Assembly: GCA_012064385.1 (NCBI GenBank)
Contig: QRDG01000068.1
Span: forward strand, 517,117-581,116
Origin: Puccinellia tenuiflora
Taxonomy: Eukaryota; Streptophyta; Magnoliopsida; Poales; Poaceae
Reading direction: 5' to 3'
Length of the DNA: 64,000 nt
Under the pieces are notes generated by a model, which saw only the letters and a program-made list of their open reading frames with translations, searched no databases and had not been told where the DNA came from. The position numbers were made by a program, and so were the translations under genes. Shown here one piece after another: positions 35,201 to 45,278 of this stretch (within the stretch, counting starts at the first letter, position 1; the number at the start of each line of letters is the position of its first letter).

Positions 35201-35570
35201 ATCCACTACATACATACGGTTTTCCACAAATCCAATAAAGGCTACTTAAGAGAAATTGTGTGAAGGATGAACACATGATATCGTCCAAAGACAACAGTAA
35301 AGTTGCACTCGCAAAGTTGCAAAACAGAAAGTAAATTATAACCAAGGGACTCAACAAGGAGGACTTTCTCAATGGATGTATCTGGAGAAAATGACCACCT
35401 TGCCATGTCCCAATACCTTGAGTTCGGAACCATCACCAATCGTGACATGAGATACCTTGAGAAGTTGATACATTAAGTCACTTAACACTTCTTTGCTTCC
35501 GGTCATATGTGCGGAGCAACCGCTATCAATAAGCCATGATGATCCTCCGGAAGCACATACCTACAAAGAA
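32233..35570 (-). pseudogene. Copia-2 pol: protease, integrase, reverse transcriptase, RNase H (frameshifted)
   Basis: Fragments in different frames follow the copia order. Protease LIDSGCSAHMTG lies near 35480-35530. Integrase pieces are CSSCVAGKMHEK and HMDLFGPP (35058-34759), then NGVAERKNRTL (34708-34346). A variable linker spans 34308-33668. Reverse transcriptase (33827-32970) has VYVDDIIFGSTN near 33180. RNase H (33009-32233) has YSDADWAGDK and STEAEYIA and ends with DIFTKPLDE. At least four frame changes separate them, one near 33070 between reverse transcriptase and RNase H. It cannot make a functional polyprotein. Confidence 0.88.
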
Positions 35571-38030
35571 TTAAGTCCTTGATTTAGGTACCCATGTTTT
35601 AATGGGTCCTTTCTTGTTATTCACAAGGGTCTTGGGAACCCAAATAGAAACATGATAATCACTACCATATGAAGTGCCAACATATTTTGCATAAACATGT
35701 CCATCATTAGATTTCAAAAGAACATATGATGGGTTATATTTTCCCGCAAAATTGTTGTGAGACGATGTGTTCTTAGGAGCAATGCTTTTAGCAAGGGATA
35801 TCGAATTCATCTTCATCGTTAGCCAACTCCCCCTCCTTCACAAAAACAATAGCATTAGTGGAGGGAGTTGATTTCTTCTTCTCATTGGTCTTCTTGGATG
35901 AGACGCCAAATCCAAGTCCTTCCTTACCCACAATTCTCCTTTGATTTCTCAAAAGATTATTGAGGTTCTTTTCTCCTTGGATGCAAGACACTAGTCCCTT
36001 CTCAAGTTGAGCCTTCAACCTATTGTTCTCCAATATGAGAGATGCTTGACACACAAGGGGTTAGTGGCACAAGCATTTTCATTTATATCCTTATCTTGAG
36101 AGATGTCATGTGACTGCTTAAGAACCTTGAGCTCTCTTGAGAGTGCCATGTGAGCTTTCTCAAGATGCTCAAAATCCTTAAGTAGTTCAGTGTGACCATT
36201 CATAATGTTATCATTTTCATCCATAAATTCCTTAAGCTTACAAAGTGCATGATCACGGTCACCCATCATTTTAGATAGATCTAAATTGGAGGTTTCCTCA
36301 ATACAATCTTTAAGGCATAGTGCATTATCTAGAGCTTTCTCAAGCTCCGCTATCCTATTAGCATCATCACGAGCGAAACCCTCAAGTTCACATATTCTTT
36401 CTTCATGTTCTTCAATGAGACCATAAGCATTACCAAGTTGAGTCATGCAGGCATCAAATGCAATTTTATTTTCACTTTCAAGTGATCTCATGACTTTAGA
36501 AAGATTATTAGCATTCTTATCATCAAGTTCCTCAACACAATTCAACAATGATGGAGTAGAGGAAATTGAGGGTTTTAGTGAGTGGGTTACCTTTGGAGAT
36601 GTACCCTTGGCCATAAGGCACTTGTGTTTGGTTGGACCTTGCTTGTCATTCGGAGTTGAAAAGAGAGAATCCAAAGAAGAAGGAATAACCCCAATTGCCA
36701 TTGCCGCCATGCCGACTTGTTCTTCTTCATCTTCACTTTCTTCACCTCCGGATATGTATTCTTGCTCATTTGTCACCATTGCCCTTTTAGATATCTTCTT
36801 CATGAAGTTCTTGTTTTTGGGAGCAAAGTTGGTTTTCTTGATGAGCTTTCCTCCATTCTCAATTCTACTCTTGTAAGGACAATCCACAACGAAGTGCTCA
36901 CTATCACCACAATTGAAACAAGTTCTTGCTTTCTTTGTACTTGAGCCTTCTTTTCCCTTGTTCTTCGTTGCATTTGATCTAAAATCCCCTTTCTTCCACC
37001 AATTATGGTTGGCAAGCGCCAAACACTCATTGTGTGACACCCTCTTTTCCTTCTCGGATGGCACATAGGTGGATCCACCTTCATCACTTGATGCTTCCTC
37101 ATCATAAGATGTTGCCTTCAAAGCAAGAGATACTTTCTTCATTCCATTCACACGAGCTAGAACATCTTCCGAGGATTTCTTCAACATATTCATGGTGACA
37201 AAGGCACCCAAAACATCATTGGGAGTTAGTTCCATGTAGTCCGCTCTTGATTGAACATTCATTACCATGTTCTCATTGTATGGAATCAAGGTTTGAAGAA
37301 ATTTTCCCTTGAACCAATCATCATCGCAATCCTTGAATCGAACATCCTTCATGTCCACAACGAGAGCCTTGAGTCTTCGATATACATCCTCCGGGACTTC
37401 TCCATCCTTCATGATGAAGTGATCAACTTGCCGTTGAAGAAGTGTTTTCTTCGAGCGTTGCATGCTCACATTGCCATCATACATTGCAAGTAGATAATCC
37501 CAAGCTTCCTTGGCGTTTCGGAGAGACCGGATGTGCTCAACACCTTCATTGACCATTGCCTTCTCGAGCATGTGCATAGCATGTGCATTGAGTTGTTCAT
37601 CAATGATCTCACTTGAGGTCAAATTATTGATATCTTTAGGATAGTATCCTCTCTCAATGATTCTCCATATTTGCATTGAAGAGCTACACACATAAGATTT
37701 CATAGAAGCTTTCCAATTAGTAAAACGGGTCCTATCTACTAAAGGTGGATTACCAAGATTGTTCACATGTGGATGTTGAATATTAAGAGCATTGTTATAA
37801 ATATGTCCAAATTGATTTGGGTTTTCATTTTTAGATGAGTGTTAGTCACTTTCTTTTGAATGGGATATGGGATTACCATTTTCATCTAGAGAGGGACTTT
37901 CATTTGCATTGCTAGTTGTAGAAGCAAATTTAGTTAGTAGTTCCTCTAACCTATCCATCCTCTTATCGGATCTTTCCCCCATGGACTCGACTTGCTTTTG
38001 AAGCAATTCAATGGGAGTGGGATCCCCCAT
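35571..38030 (-). pseudogene. Copia-2 gag (in-frame stop and frameshifts)
   Basis: The frame opens at the ATG at 38030, 40 bases inside the primer site. It meets a TAA at 37844-37842 and continues in the same frame from 37841 to 36015, including the 583-residue segment starting at 37766. The gag core (TRFTNWKASMKSYV, then NAKEAWDYLLAMYDG) is followed by a CCHC knuckle CFNCGDSEHFVVDC and a long Glu/Leu-rich coiled-coil region, as in Sirevirus gag. Two frame changes (about 36040 and 35800) lead into the last part with VSIWVPKTLV. Gag packages element RNA in intact relatives. Confidence 0.88.
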
Positions 38031-38069
38031 CCTCCTCTTTAGGCGGTGAAGCCTTTAATAAAGAGACAA

Positions 38070-38082
38070 GGCTCTGGTACCA
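38070..38082 (-). promoter_or_regulatory. Copia-2 primer-binding site
   Basis: Reads TGGTACCAGAGCC on minus, an initiator tRNA-Met type site with one change from TGGTATCAGAGC. Two bases separate it from the LTR end. Confidence 0.88.
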
Positions 38083-38862
38083 ATTGAAAGGATCGATGAG
38101 GTTAACTAGAGGGGGGGTGAATAGGTTAACTACAAATTTTACTTCTTTTTCGTTTTAAATTGGTATTGCTCAAATATAAGTTCTCTAGATTATGCAACTA
38201 GATGAACAACCCTATATGTTGAGCAAATGACTACTAGCACAAGATATATATGAGTAAGCTAGTAGCAACAAGTAAAGGAAAGTTGAGGAATAACCAACAA
38301 GTTGACGCGGAGATTTATCCCGAAGTTCACTTCCCAATGGAAGCTAATCTCCGTTGGAGCGGCGCGGTGTTCACCAAGGTGAAACACCGAGTAGCCTTGA
38401 TATGGCACACCGTATCTCCGTTGTGTCTTACCACCGATGTGGCGAGACACTTGTCACTATGTTGCCGTTGAGGTTGACAACTAGAACCTTTACAAGGATG
38501 AAGCTCACTCCACAAGTTGGAGGGTCTTCACCAAATGCACCGAGCCGCCAAGACTCGATGCTCAAGGCCGGGGCACACACCACAACTCAATTGGTGGCTC
38601 CCGGCAATGTCTTCGTAGCTCCCAAAGCTCTGAAGGACCACAACCTCTTAGGGTTCCAATGAACACCAAGAGTAGCAAGCCCCCTCTCACAAATCAAGGG
38701 GGAAATCAAATCGGTTTGGTGGAAGTGTAGATCTAAGTCTCCTCTCTCAAATCCCCAAAGGGCTAAGTGATTAAGTGGCTAGAGAGGGAGATCTATTGAT
38801 TTGAAGCTTTCAAACAATGGAAGTGTTCTTCTTTTGGTCGTGGTGGTTGTCTCGAGGTAGAC

Positions 38863-38884
38863 GGAGGGGTATAAATACCCCTCC
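38863..38884 (-). promoter_or_regulatory. Copia-2 5' LTR TATA palindrome
   Basis: A 22-base inverted repeat with GGAGGGGTA and TACCCCTCC arms encloses a TATAAATA core (read TATTTATA on minus). It lies directly downstream of the GC-rich array in element orientation and about 780 bases from the primer site, a plausible core promoter. Confidence 0.65.
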
Positions 38885-38917
38885 CCGAAATTTAGCCGTT
38901 GGGGGTGGCAGAGTGCC

Positions 38918-39385
38918 CAGTCTGGTGGCCGGCCTAGGCTGGCCAGGAGGCCAACCAAGAAACTTCACGCAGGAGCAAGTAGGGCCGCCGGCCTATGGGC
39001 CGGCCTGGGCCGGCTGGGGGGCCGGCCACCCCCCAGAGCCGCCCGGCCTGGAGCCCGGCCAGGGCCGGTCTGGAGGCCACCTTCCTTCTTACGTCAGGGA
39101 CACCGGCCAGGGGACCGGCCTGGGCCGGCTGGGGGGCCGGCCACCCCCCCAGAGCCGCCCGGCCTGAAGCCCGGCCAGGGCCGGTCTGGAGGCCACCTTC
39201 CTTCTTACGTCAGGGACACCGGCCAGGGGACCGGCCTGGGCCGGCTGGGGGGCCGGTCTGGGGGCCGGACCCCCACCAGACACGCCCGGCCAGGAGTCCG
39301 GCCTAGGCCGGTCTGGGGGCCGGACCCCCACCAGACACGCCCGGCCTGGAGCCCGGCCAAGGCCGGTCTGGGGGCCGGCCAGCCT
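38918..39385. repeat. GC-rich repeat array in the Copia-2 5' LTR
   Basis: A unit of about 120 bp (GACACCGGCCAGGGGACCGG through TCTGGAGGCCACCTTCC) occurs twice around 39090-39240. It is flanked by GGTCTGGGGGCCGGACCCCC words that recur further out. Unit length and order differ from the 55-bp array in the other LTR. Confidence 0.88.
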
Positions 39386-39544
39386 GCTGCAATGCCATTT
39401 CTTCCTGTTTCATTTCCAACAACCGGTATTTCTTCCTTTTTGCATAGATGGTCAATATTTCCTATGGATACTAAAGAGTGTGTTAAATTCCTCCAAGTGT
39501 TGTGATCAAACGTCAAAACAAGATTAACGGACAATGTCCTTTCA

Positions 39545-42224
39545 GTAGGCATGAAGTCAAAGATCTTCAAGAAATACATGAGTGTGCAAAGATACCAATA
39601 AACAATAAGACAAGCACTCATGAGACAAATTTGGAGCCACCAAAGAATTATAGATGAAACACAAGGTGGCTAAAAAAGAAATAGGATACCAACTAAAAGG
39701 TGACCTCTCTCATATGTATAGGTTTCTAATTGGACAAACCATTGAAGATATACATCCGCAAAGAAACATATACATACGAAATGGTTCGGGAAAAAGAGAA
39801 CAAGGTATCCACGGAGAAGTCATAAATATACAAACGAGATTGTTGCTTAAAAGCATAGCACATAGCTCAAATTTATCTCATTGTATATAAATGAACTTCA
39901 AATATATCAAATGCATCACACATATCACTAAGGGAACAAGAGATAGTGGAGATGCTTTGAAATAGGCAACAAGTATCACAAACAAATAATATCAATTGAA
40001 GAAAAGGTTTTTGCAAATTCAACACACATATCACAAAGATATATTAAGTGAAGGAAAAGGCCAAAACCACAACAATTGCATATAAGAGATTTCATGCCAA
40101 GAGGCAACCTACACAAGGTTGAAACTAGAAAAGCATGCATGAGATAGATACTTGTTACCGAGATGCATTGACGATGAAGATAATGAGAGTTGGTTTGACA
40201 TCAAAGCTTGACTCCGACAATCACACGGTGAGAACACCTTCCTTATGAATGAGGCAAGCATCCAATGCATCTCCATTGTACCTAAAACAAAATTAGAGTA
40301 CAAAATGGTTCCCAAACTCATTGGGTCTCATAGTAGTTAGATCAACTACAATATATAGGAACTACTCCATATAAATATGTGCATATAGATATGAAATTGA
40401 ATTTCATGCACATCTTAGCCGATTTAGGATTTGGTGGAGTATCCCCTATATATTGGATCTAGAAAGACTAGCATGCCATAAAATATACATACTTGTAAAC
40501 ATGCATGCATAGACTCACGAGAACCAAGAGAGATACAATTTGGACGAAAACACAAAGTAAACCAAGAAGAGAGCACACCAAAGTGTGACACAAAAGGTTG
40601 TCCAAATTATATCAGAATACAAATCAACACATGATTAAGGAAAAATCAAATCAACAAATGATTGATTCCAAAACACATCAACACATGAAGTGTGATATCA
40701 AAAGGAATCAAATCAACACAACAAATGATCGATAAGACACCAATTGAAAGTAAGATACCAATTAAAAACAAAAAATACCAACTAGGAGAAAAGATACCAA
40801 GAAGAGGATAAAGCTTGACCGAAATCAAGTAAAGTAAGATAAAGCAAAAAGGTATCAAGACTCCCACAATAAATATTAATTGGAACAAATATCTATGGAG
40901 GAGATATTAAATTCCAATTAATACCAATTGAAGGTACCAAAACGTAAGATAAAGAATCAAATGCCAATTGAAAGGATCAAATATTGATAGATAGAATAGT
41001 GTCCTAAATAAAAAGCAATGCTCCCCCAAGATTAATGCATTATCTTAGATATTTGCATTTGAATACAAAATGCACACACAAGGGATCATTACTCTCCATA
41101 TTTTATCTATAACACTAAACACTACCGATTGAAAAATAGGATCCTTGCAAGAGGCAAAGAAGGCAATAAATAGGGCAATTTAATGCAAGAGCCAAAGTGA
41201 AGATGATCTACAAAATCCACCACAATTACTAGTATCACTTGTCATGGACAAGGAGTATATAGAGATATTTCTCGGTGGTATATAGGAATGATGTTCAAGA
41301 CCAACTCCACAACAAATAAGCATATGGCAAGAGATAAGAATTAAGACGCCATATTTTGAAAAAGGTTTGTTGGTAGTTTCAACTATTCGAACCAACCGGC
41401 AAAGCCATGGTTAAAATAAGATGAAACAAATGGTTTCTCACATAATATATGGAAATGGATATTAGAGAAAAACCACACCAAGCAAACTTACGCAAACAAG
41501 AGCCAAAAGATAACCAAAAGGAAAAATGGAACTTGTTTGAGCCAACATGCCACATAGGAATTAGATAATGTACAATATCAAATCTAAGTGGCAAACCTCA
41601 AATGTTCACATTTTTATGGGATTGTAATATGCACATAGCTTATTACTCCCCCATAATGTGATAATTCATTTTATTTTTAAACAAGAGGCAAATAAAACCA
41701 ACTAGAGAAATTAATGGACATTATAGAATTTGAATTTCTCATGAATATGACATACCACATAGTAGCTAGATAATATTGAAATATCAATAATAGGTGGTGT
41801 GCCTCATGTACAAACATTTTTAGGTTTGTGAGGTGCACAAAGCACATCATTCCCCCAAAATGGGATAGTCCATTAATATCTCAAAGAGCCAAATGAAATC
41901 CACACAAGATTCAATAAAGCTCAACACACAAATTACACATACATGATATACAACTATCATACACAAACTTGAATAACAAGACAAGTAGGAAGGTAGCATA
42001 TCACATACAAGCACATGCTAGGAACAAAACTAACACATGCAAGGGAGCAAGCAACTTTCAATGTATATATGAATTAAATATAAGTTACCACAAGGAGGAA
42101 GCATTGGATATGAGATAGGTAAGTGATAATCCAATTGACTTGGCTTGATGAAATAAAACCATGAAGATCCCTTAATTCTTCAAAAATAGCCAAGTCACCA
42201 ATGTCCTCCACTAACACCTATTGA
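39545..42224 (-). other. Copia-3 non-coding internal region
   Basis: AT-rich, with no frame above 80 residues and no motif. On the minus strand it has GGGGGAG tracts near 41024, 41646 and 41853, like the multiple polypurine tracts of Sireviruses. Words such as ACCAATTGAAAG, the same as the primer-site/LTR junction, recur near 40740, 40925 and (as GCCAATTGAAAGG) 40965. I see no reverse transcriptase or integrase remnant. Confidence 0.6.
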
Positions 42225-43781
42225 TCAAGTTGAAGCTTGTTGGTCCCCAACCAAGTTGGGTCCTAAGAGGTTAGTCACAATAGGCTTGGGAACCCAAATG
42301 GTGCTTTTCTTGACACCACTTTGAGCTCCCATAAATTTGGCAAACACATTGCCAACTCTATCCTTCCCAAGAGAATAAACATCATCAATTATGATAGGGT
42401 TGGATGAGGTACCGTTAGTGCATGAAGAAGCAAAATGACCTTTGCCACGGCAAAGGTAGCAACACCGACTCTTCTTCTTCTTATTAGGCTCCTCAACTCG
42501 AGGAGCAATAACTTGAGTATTCTTAGGAGGTGGCCTTTGTTCAACTCGTGGTTGAGCACGAGATTGAACAAGAGGCCGCTTCCCTAGTTGCTTCTCATTA
42601 AGAGGCTTCTTCTTCTTCATTGGACAATCACGAACATGGTGCCCTTCTAGCTTGCACCTGAAGCAAGTGATCTTGGCCAGATTCTTGATTTGAACTTGGC
42701 CCTTCTTCTTCTTCTCAACCTTGGACTTGCTCTTGTTGTTGGAGGTGATTCCAAGTCCACTCTTGTCATAAGGGGATTGTTGCACACTCAACATGTTGTC
42801 AAGTGCACTCTTCCCCTCGTGACGCTTTTCCAAGCCTTTTTTCAAAGAAGTGGCTTGGGCCTTGAGCTCTCCTCTTTTCTCTACATGGTTAGTGACAACA
42901 CAAGTACTAGAGGAGGTAGATGCATCATTGTTAGAGCAACAAGGCAAAGCAAGTAATTCATCACAAGATGTGCCAATATTACGAGTGGATGAACTACTAG
43001 GACTAGCACATGGCAATATGGCATTTTTAGTTAAGGTTGTGCTATTATCCACATGAGGCTCAATAGATGTTACCTTTGTAGTGATTGCCTCATGAGCTAA
43101 CTTTAGACTAGCATAGGATGCTAGAAGATCATCATTAGAGGTAGATAGCTTTTTATGATTTTCTTCCAACTCCCTATACTTGCTAGTTAGCAACTCAAGT
43201 TGAGCCCTTAGCTCAACATTCTCCTTCAAAGTAGATGCTTCACAAGAAATGGAATTAGTAGCACAAGCATCATTAACTTTAGGAATAGAAGAAGAAATCT
43301 TATCAAGCTCATTATTTAATCTAGCATTTTCCATTTTAAACACTTTATATTTTGCATGAGCATGATCACGTTCTTTAATGATTTTAGCAATCATTTCATT
43401 ATGAGACTCCTCGATAGATTCTAGTTTCTCCTCTAGAGAAGCACGAGTCTCTTGCTCTTCCTCAAGAGCATCTTCTAACGATGCTTTCTCCATAGCATCA
43501 TCTCTTTCAATCTTACCCTTTTTTTCAAGGCTTGCTTCCAAAGCCTCAATAGTTTCCCCACGCTCAATTAGCGTTTCCATAATTTCAAATAGGATAGATT
43601 GAGCATTTTTATTTTTAGGAAGGGCTTTAAGAATTGTTAGACCTTTATTTTGAAGGAGAGCATTAACCTTTTCCACATCATCTTCTTCATCATTATTATC
43701 ATCATTATTATCATTATCATCACTAGAAGAAGATTTAGCCATAAGGCAATGAGTGATGGATGAAGAAGAATAATTAATTTT
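42225..43781 (-). pseudogene. Copia-3 gag, C-terminal part
   Basis: Continues in frame from the target duplication at 43781-43773 through an ATG at 43742 (505 residues from there). An acidic Asp/Asn run is followed by a long coiled coil (Glu/Lys/Leu-rich), then two CCHC knuckles, CFRCKLEGHHVRDC and CCYLCRGKGHFASSC. It ends with STIWVPKPIVTNLLG and a stop. This is the RNA-binding half of gag. The frame is open, but the N-terminal half is 12.8 kb away beyond MULE-2. Confidence 0.85.
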
Positions 43782-43865
43782 GAGATAATTGCCACAATAC
43801 CACTAGTCAAAACCGGGAGTTCCAAAATAACACTGAAAAAAACCAACTTGCCAATATAGCATCGC
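43782..43865 (+). repeat. MULE-2 left terminal inverted repeat
   Basis: About 80 bp with AATACCACTAGTCAAAACC and AGTTCCAAAATAACACT words shared with the right end. The AATACCA word recurs just inside (CGCAATACCACAACC near 43880), a subterminal motif also seen on the other side. Confidence 0.85.
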
Positions 43866-44345
43866 CGTTAAGGTTTTTCATGCCGCAATACCACAACCGT
43901 GAGTTCTCAAATCTTTCACGTTAGTCAAACTGTGTGGTGCTTGTCAGTCTTTTTAAAATACCAAAGTTGCCCTCATCTAGACCTAGACAAAGACCAGATC
44001 GATTACCTCGTACTGCCTCGTTCCCCTTCTCCCAGCGACAATGGCGGCGCGGCTGAACGCATCGCGGTGCCGACGAGTGGTCTCTCCAGCCTAGCCCCCA
44101 CGCTCGCTGCTGCCGCACCTCTCTGCTACCGCGCTCGCCCCAACTCAGCCCGCCCCACTGCTGCCGTTCTCCCCCACGCCCGACGCGGGTCTGGACGAGG
44201 CGACCTGCACGGCGACGCCCGGAGTGGTGCCCTCCGCTGTGCCCTGAGGTCTGTGACGCGCGTCGCGCCTCTCCCCTGCAGAAGTGCCGCGTCTCTCTCC
44301 TGCATCAGCGCTGCGTCTCTCCCCTGCTGCAGCTCGTAGGGTATG
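43866..44345 (+). other. MULE-2 left arm, GC-rich leader
   Basis: The DNA turns GC-rich from about 44000. It probably held the promoter and 5' leader of the transposase gene. GCGTCTCTC(C)CCTGC-like words repeat near 44290-44330. No convincing coding exon is visible. It ends at the GTATG where the gypsy element inserted. Confidence 0.5.
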
Positions 44346-45227
44346 TGTTAGCGCCCGTTTTTGGCAGGTACCAGGTTCAAGAGTCCTCAGGAGGAATGGC
44401 GACTCGTTGATGACCCGGCGGGGAGCCAGCCCGACATATTCTGGAGTCGGTTAGTGACAACCCGGATCACAAGTTCAAGTGCTTATTCGGAAGAACAGAT
44501 GACTCGAAGGGAACCTGGGGTCATGACCCGGTTTGTCAGAACTCGGCATATCCAGAACCTGGTTTAACAGGACCCGGCGCAGGCTAGACTTGAAGATTCT
44601 TGAAGATTCCAGAAAGCCGCATCGGAGAAGCCGGACGCGAGGAGAACTTAATGCTTGCTTAGCCCAAAAAGGAAGTCGGTGGCACCAAAGGGAGTTCGGG
44701 TTCAACCCGGAAGGAAAAGGGGACTTTCCAGAAGAAGCCGGAGATGTCCAGCACGAGTCCGGCTAGGAGTCTTACCTAATTTAGAAGTAGAAACCGACCT
44801 ATACCATGACTTGTAATCCTTGTAGAAGTCCAAAACTTGTACGGGAAGTCCAGCCGCCTCACTATATATATGTAGGAGGTGACAGCCGATTGAAATTAAG
44901 CAAACAATCGACAAATCAATACAACCTCTACTTTTTACCCTCAAACCCTTGTTCCTGCTTCCGTTATTCGGCGACTTTTTGCAAGTTCATCGAATATCGA
45001 CAACCGAGTTGAGAGCGGCCAAGTCCGGCTTAACTCAGCCAATTGTCGCCGGCTCCCTCCGACGGGGTCCCTCCCGAGGGGCTGGGGCATCTGGTTTCAA
45101 ACGTGTCGAGTCTCTGTCTTGCGTATCGCGCTGAGACCCGGCCTCCCGCGGGGCGAGTTGCGGAGTATCTCCCCCGGCACCGCGGGTACACGAGGACGTG
45201 TTCGTGTGACGCGTTTACATCGCAACA
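44346..45227 (+). repeat. Gypsy 5' LTR
   Basis: 882 bp. It contains an ACTATATATATGTAGG TATA region near 44863, then a T-rich/CCCTCAAACCC stretch and a GC-rich end. It pairs with 52435-53314. Confidence 0.95.
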
Positions 45228-45234
45228 CACTTTT

Positions 45235-45253
45235 TGGCGACTCCGCTGGGGAC
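45235..45253 (+). promoter_or_regulatory. Gypsy primer-binding site
   Basis: TGGCGACTCCGCTGGGGAC, seven bases after the 5' LTR. The TGG start and the stem-like pattern fit a plant gypsy tRNA primer site. I cannot fix which tRNA without a search. Confidence 0.75.
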
Positions 45254-45278
45254 ATCTCTAAACCTAAATCGGACAGCA

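Larger units (their letters stand above)
27879..39544 (-). mobile_element. Copia-2: Sirevirus-like Ty1-copia retrotransposon (11.7 kb), degenerate
   Basis: It reads on minus: 5' LTR 39544-38085, primer site 38082-38070, gag, pol, an extra open frame, and 3' LTR 29292-27879. LTR termini are TGAAAGGA..TCCTTTCA. Several AGGGGGAG polypurine tracts (minus strand; near 29297, 29380, 29762, 32162, 35825), GC-rich repeats in the LTR and the extra frame after pol all fit the Sirevirus/Maximus lineage. Gag has an in-frame stop and pol several frameshifts, so it is not autonomous. The flanking pentamers (GTTGT left, GTAGG right) do not match, so no target duplication is visible. Confidence 0.88.
38085..39544 (-). 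repeat. Copia-2 5' LTR
   Basis: 1,460 bp, paired with 27879-29292. In element orientation it has the GC-rich repeat zone, then the TATA palindrome, then a long transcribed part ending TTCA at the primer site. CTAGAGGGGGGGTGAATAGG near 38105 is also found, nearly unchanged, at the start of the Copia-3 LTR. Confidence 0.9.

Noticed and set aside
43866..44345. GC-rich arm of MULE-2 as a captured host gene fragment (Pack-MULE).
   Set aside because: No exon-like frame or recognisable protein is visible; it fits a promoter/leader region just as well.
45234..45278. Extending the gypsy gag upstream to 45234.
   Set aside because: That start is a TTG lying on the primer-binding site; the first ATG is at 45279.
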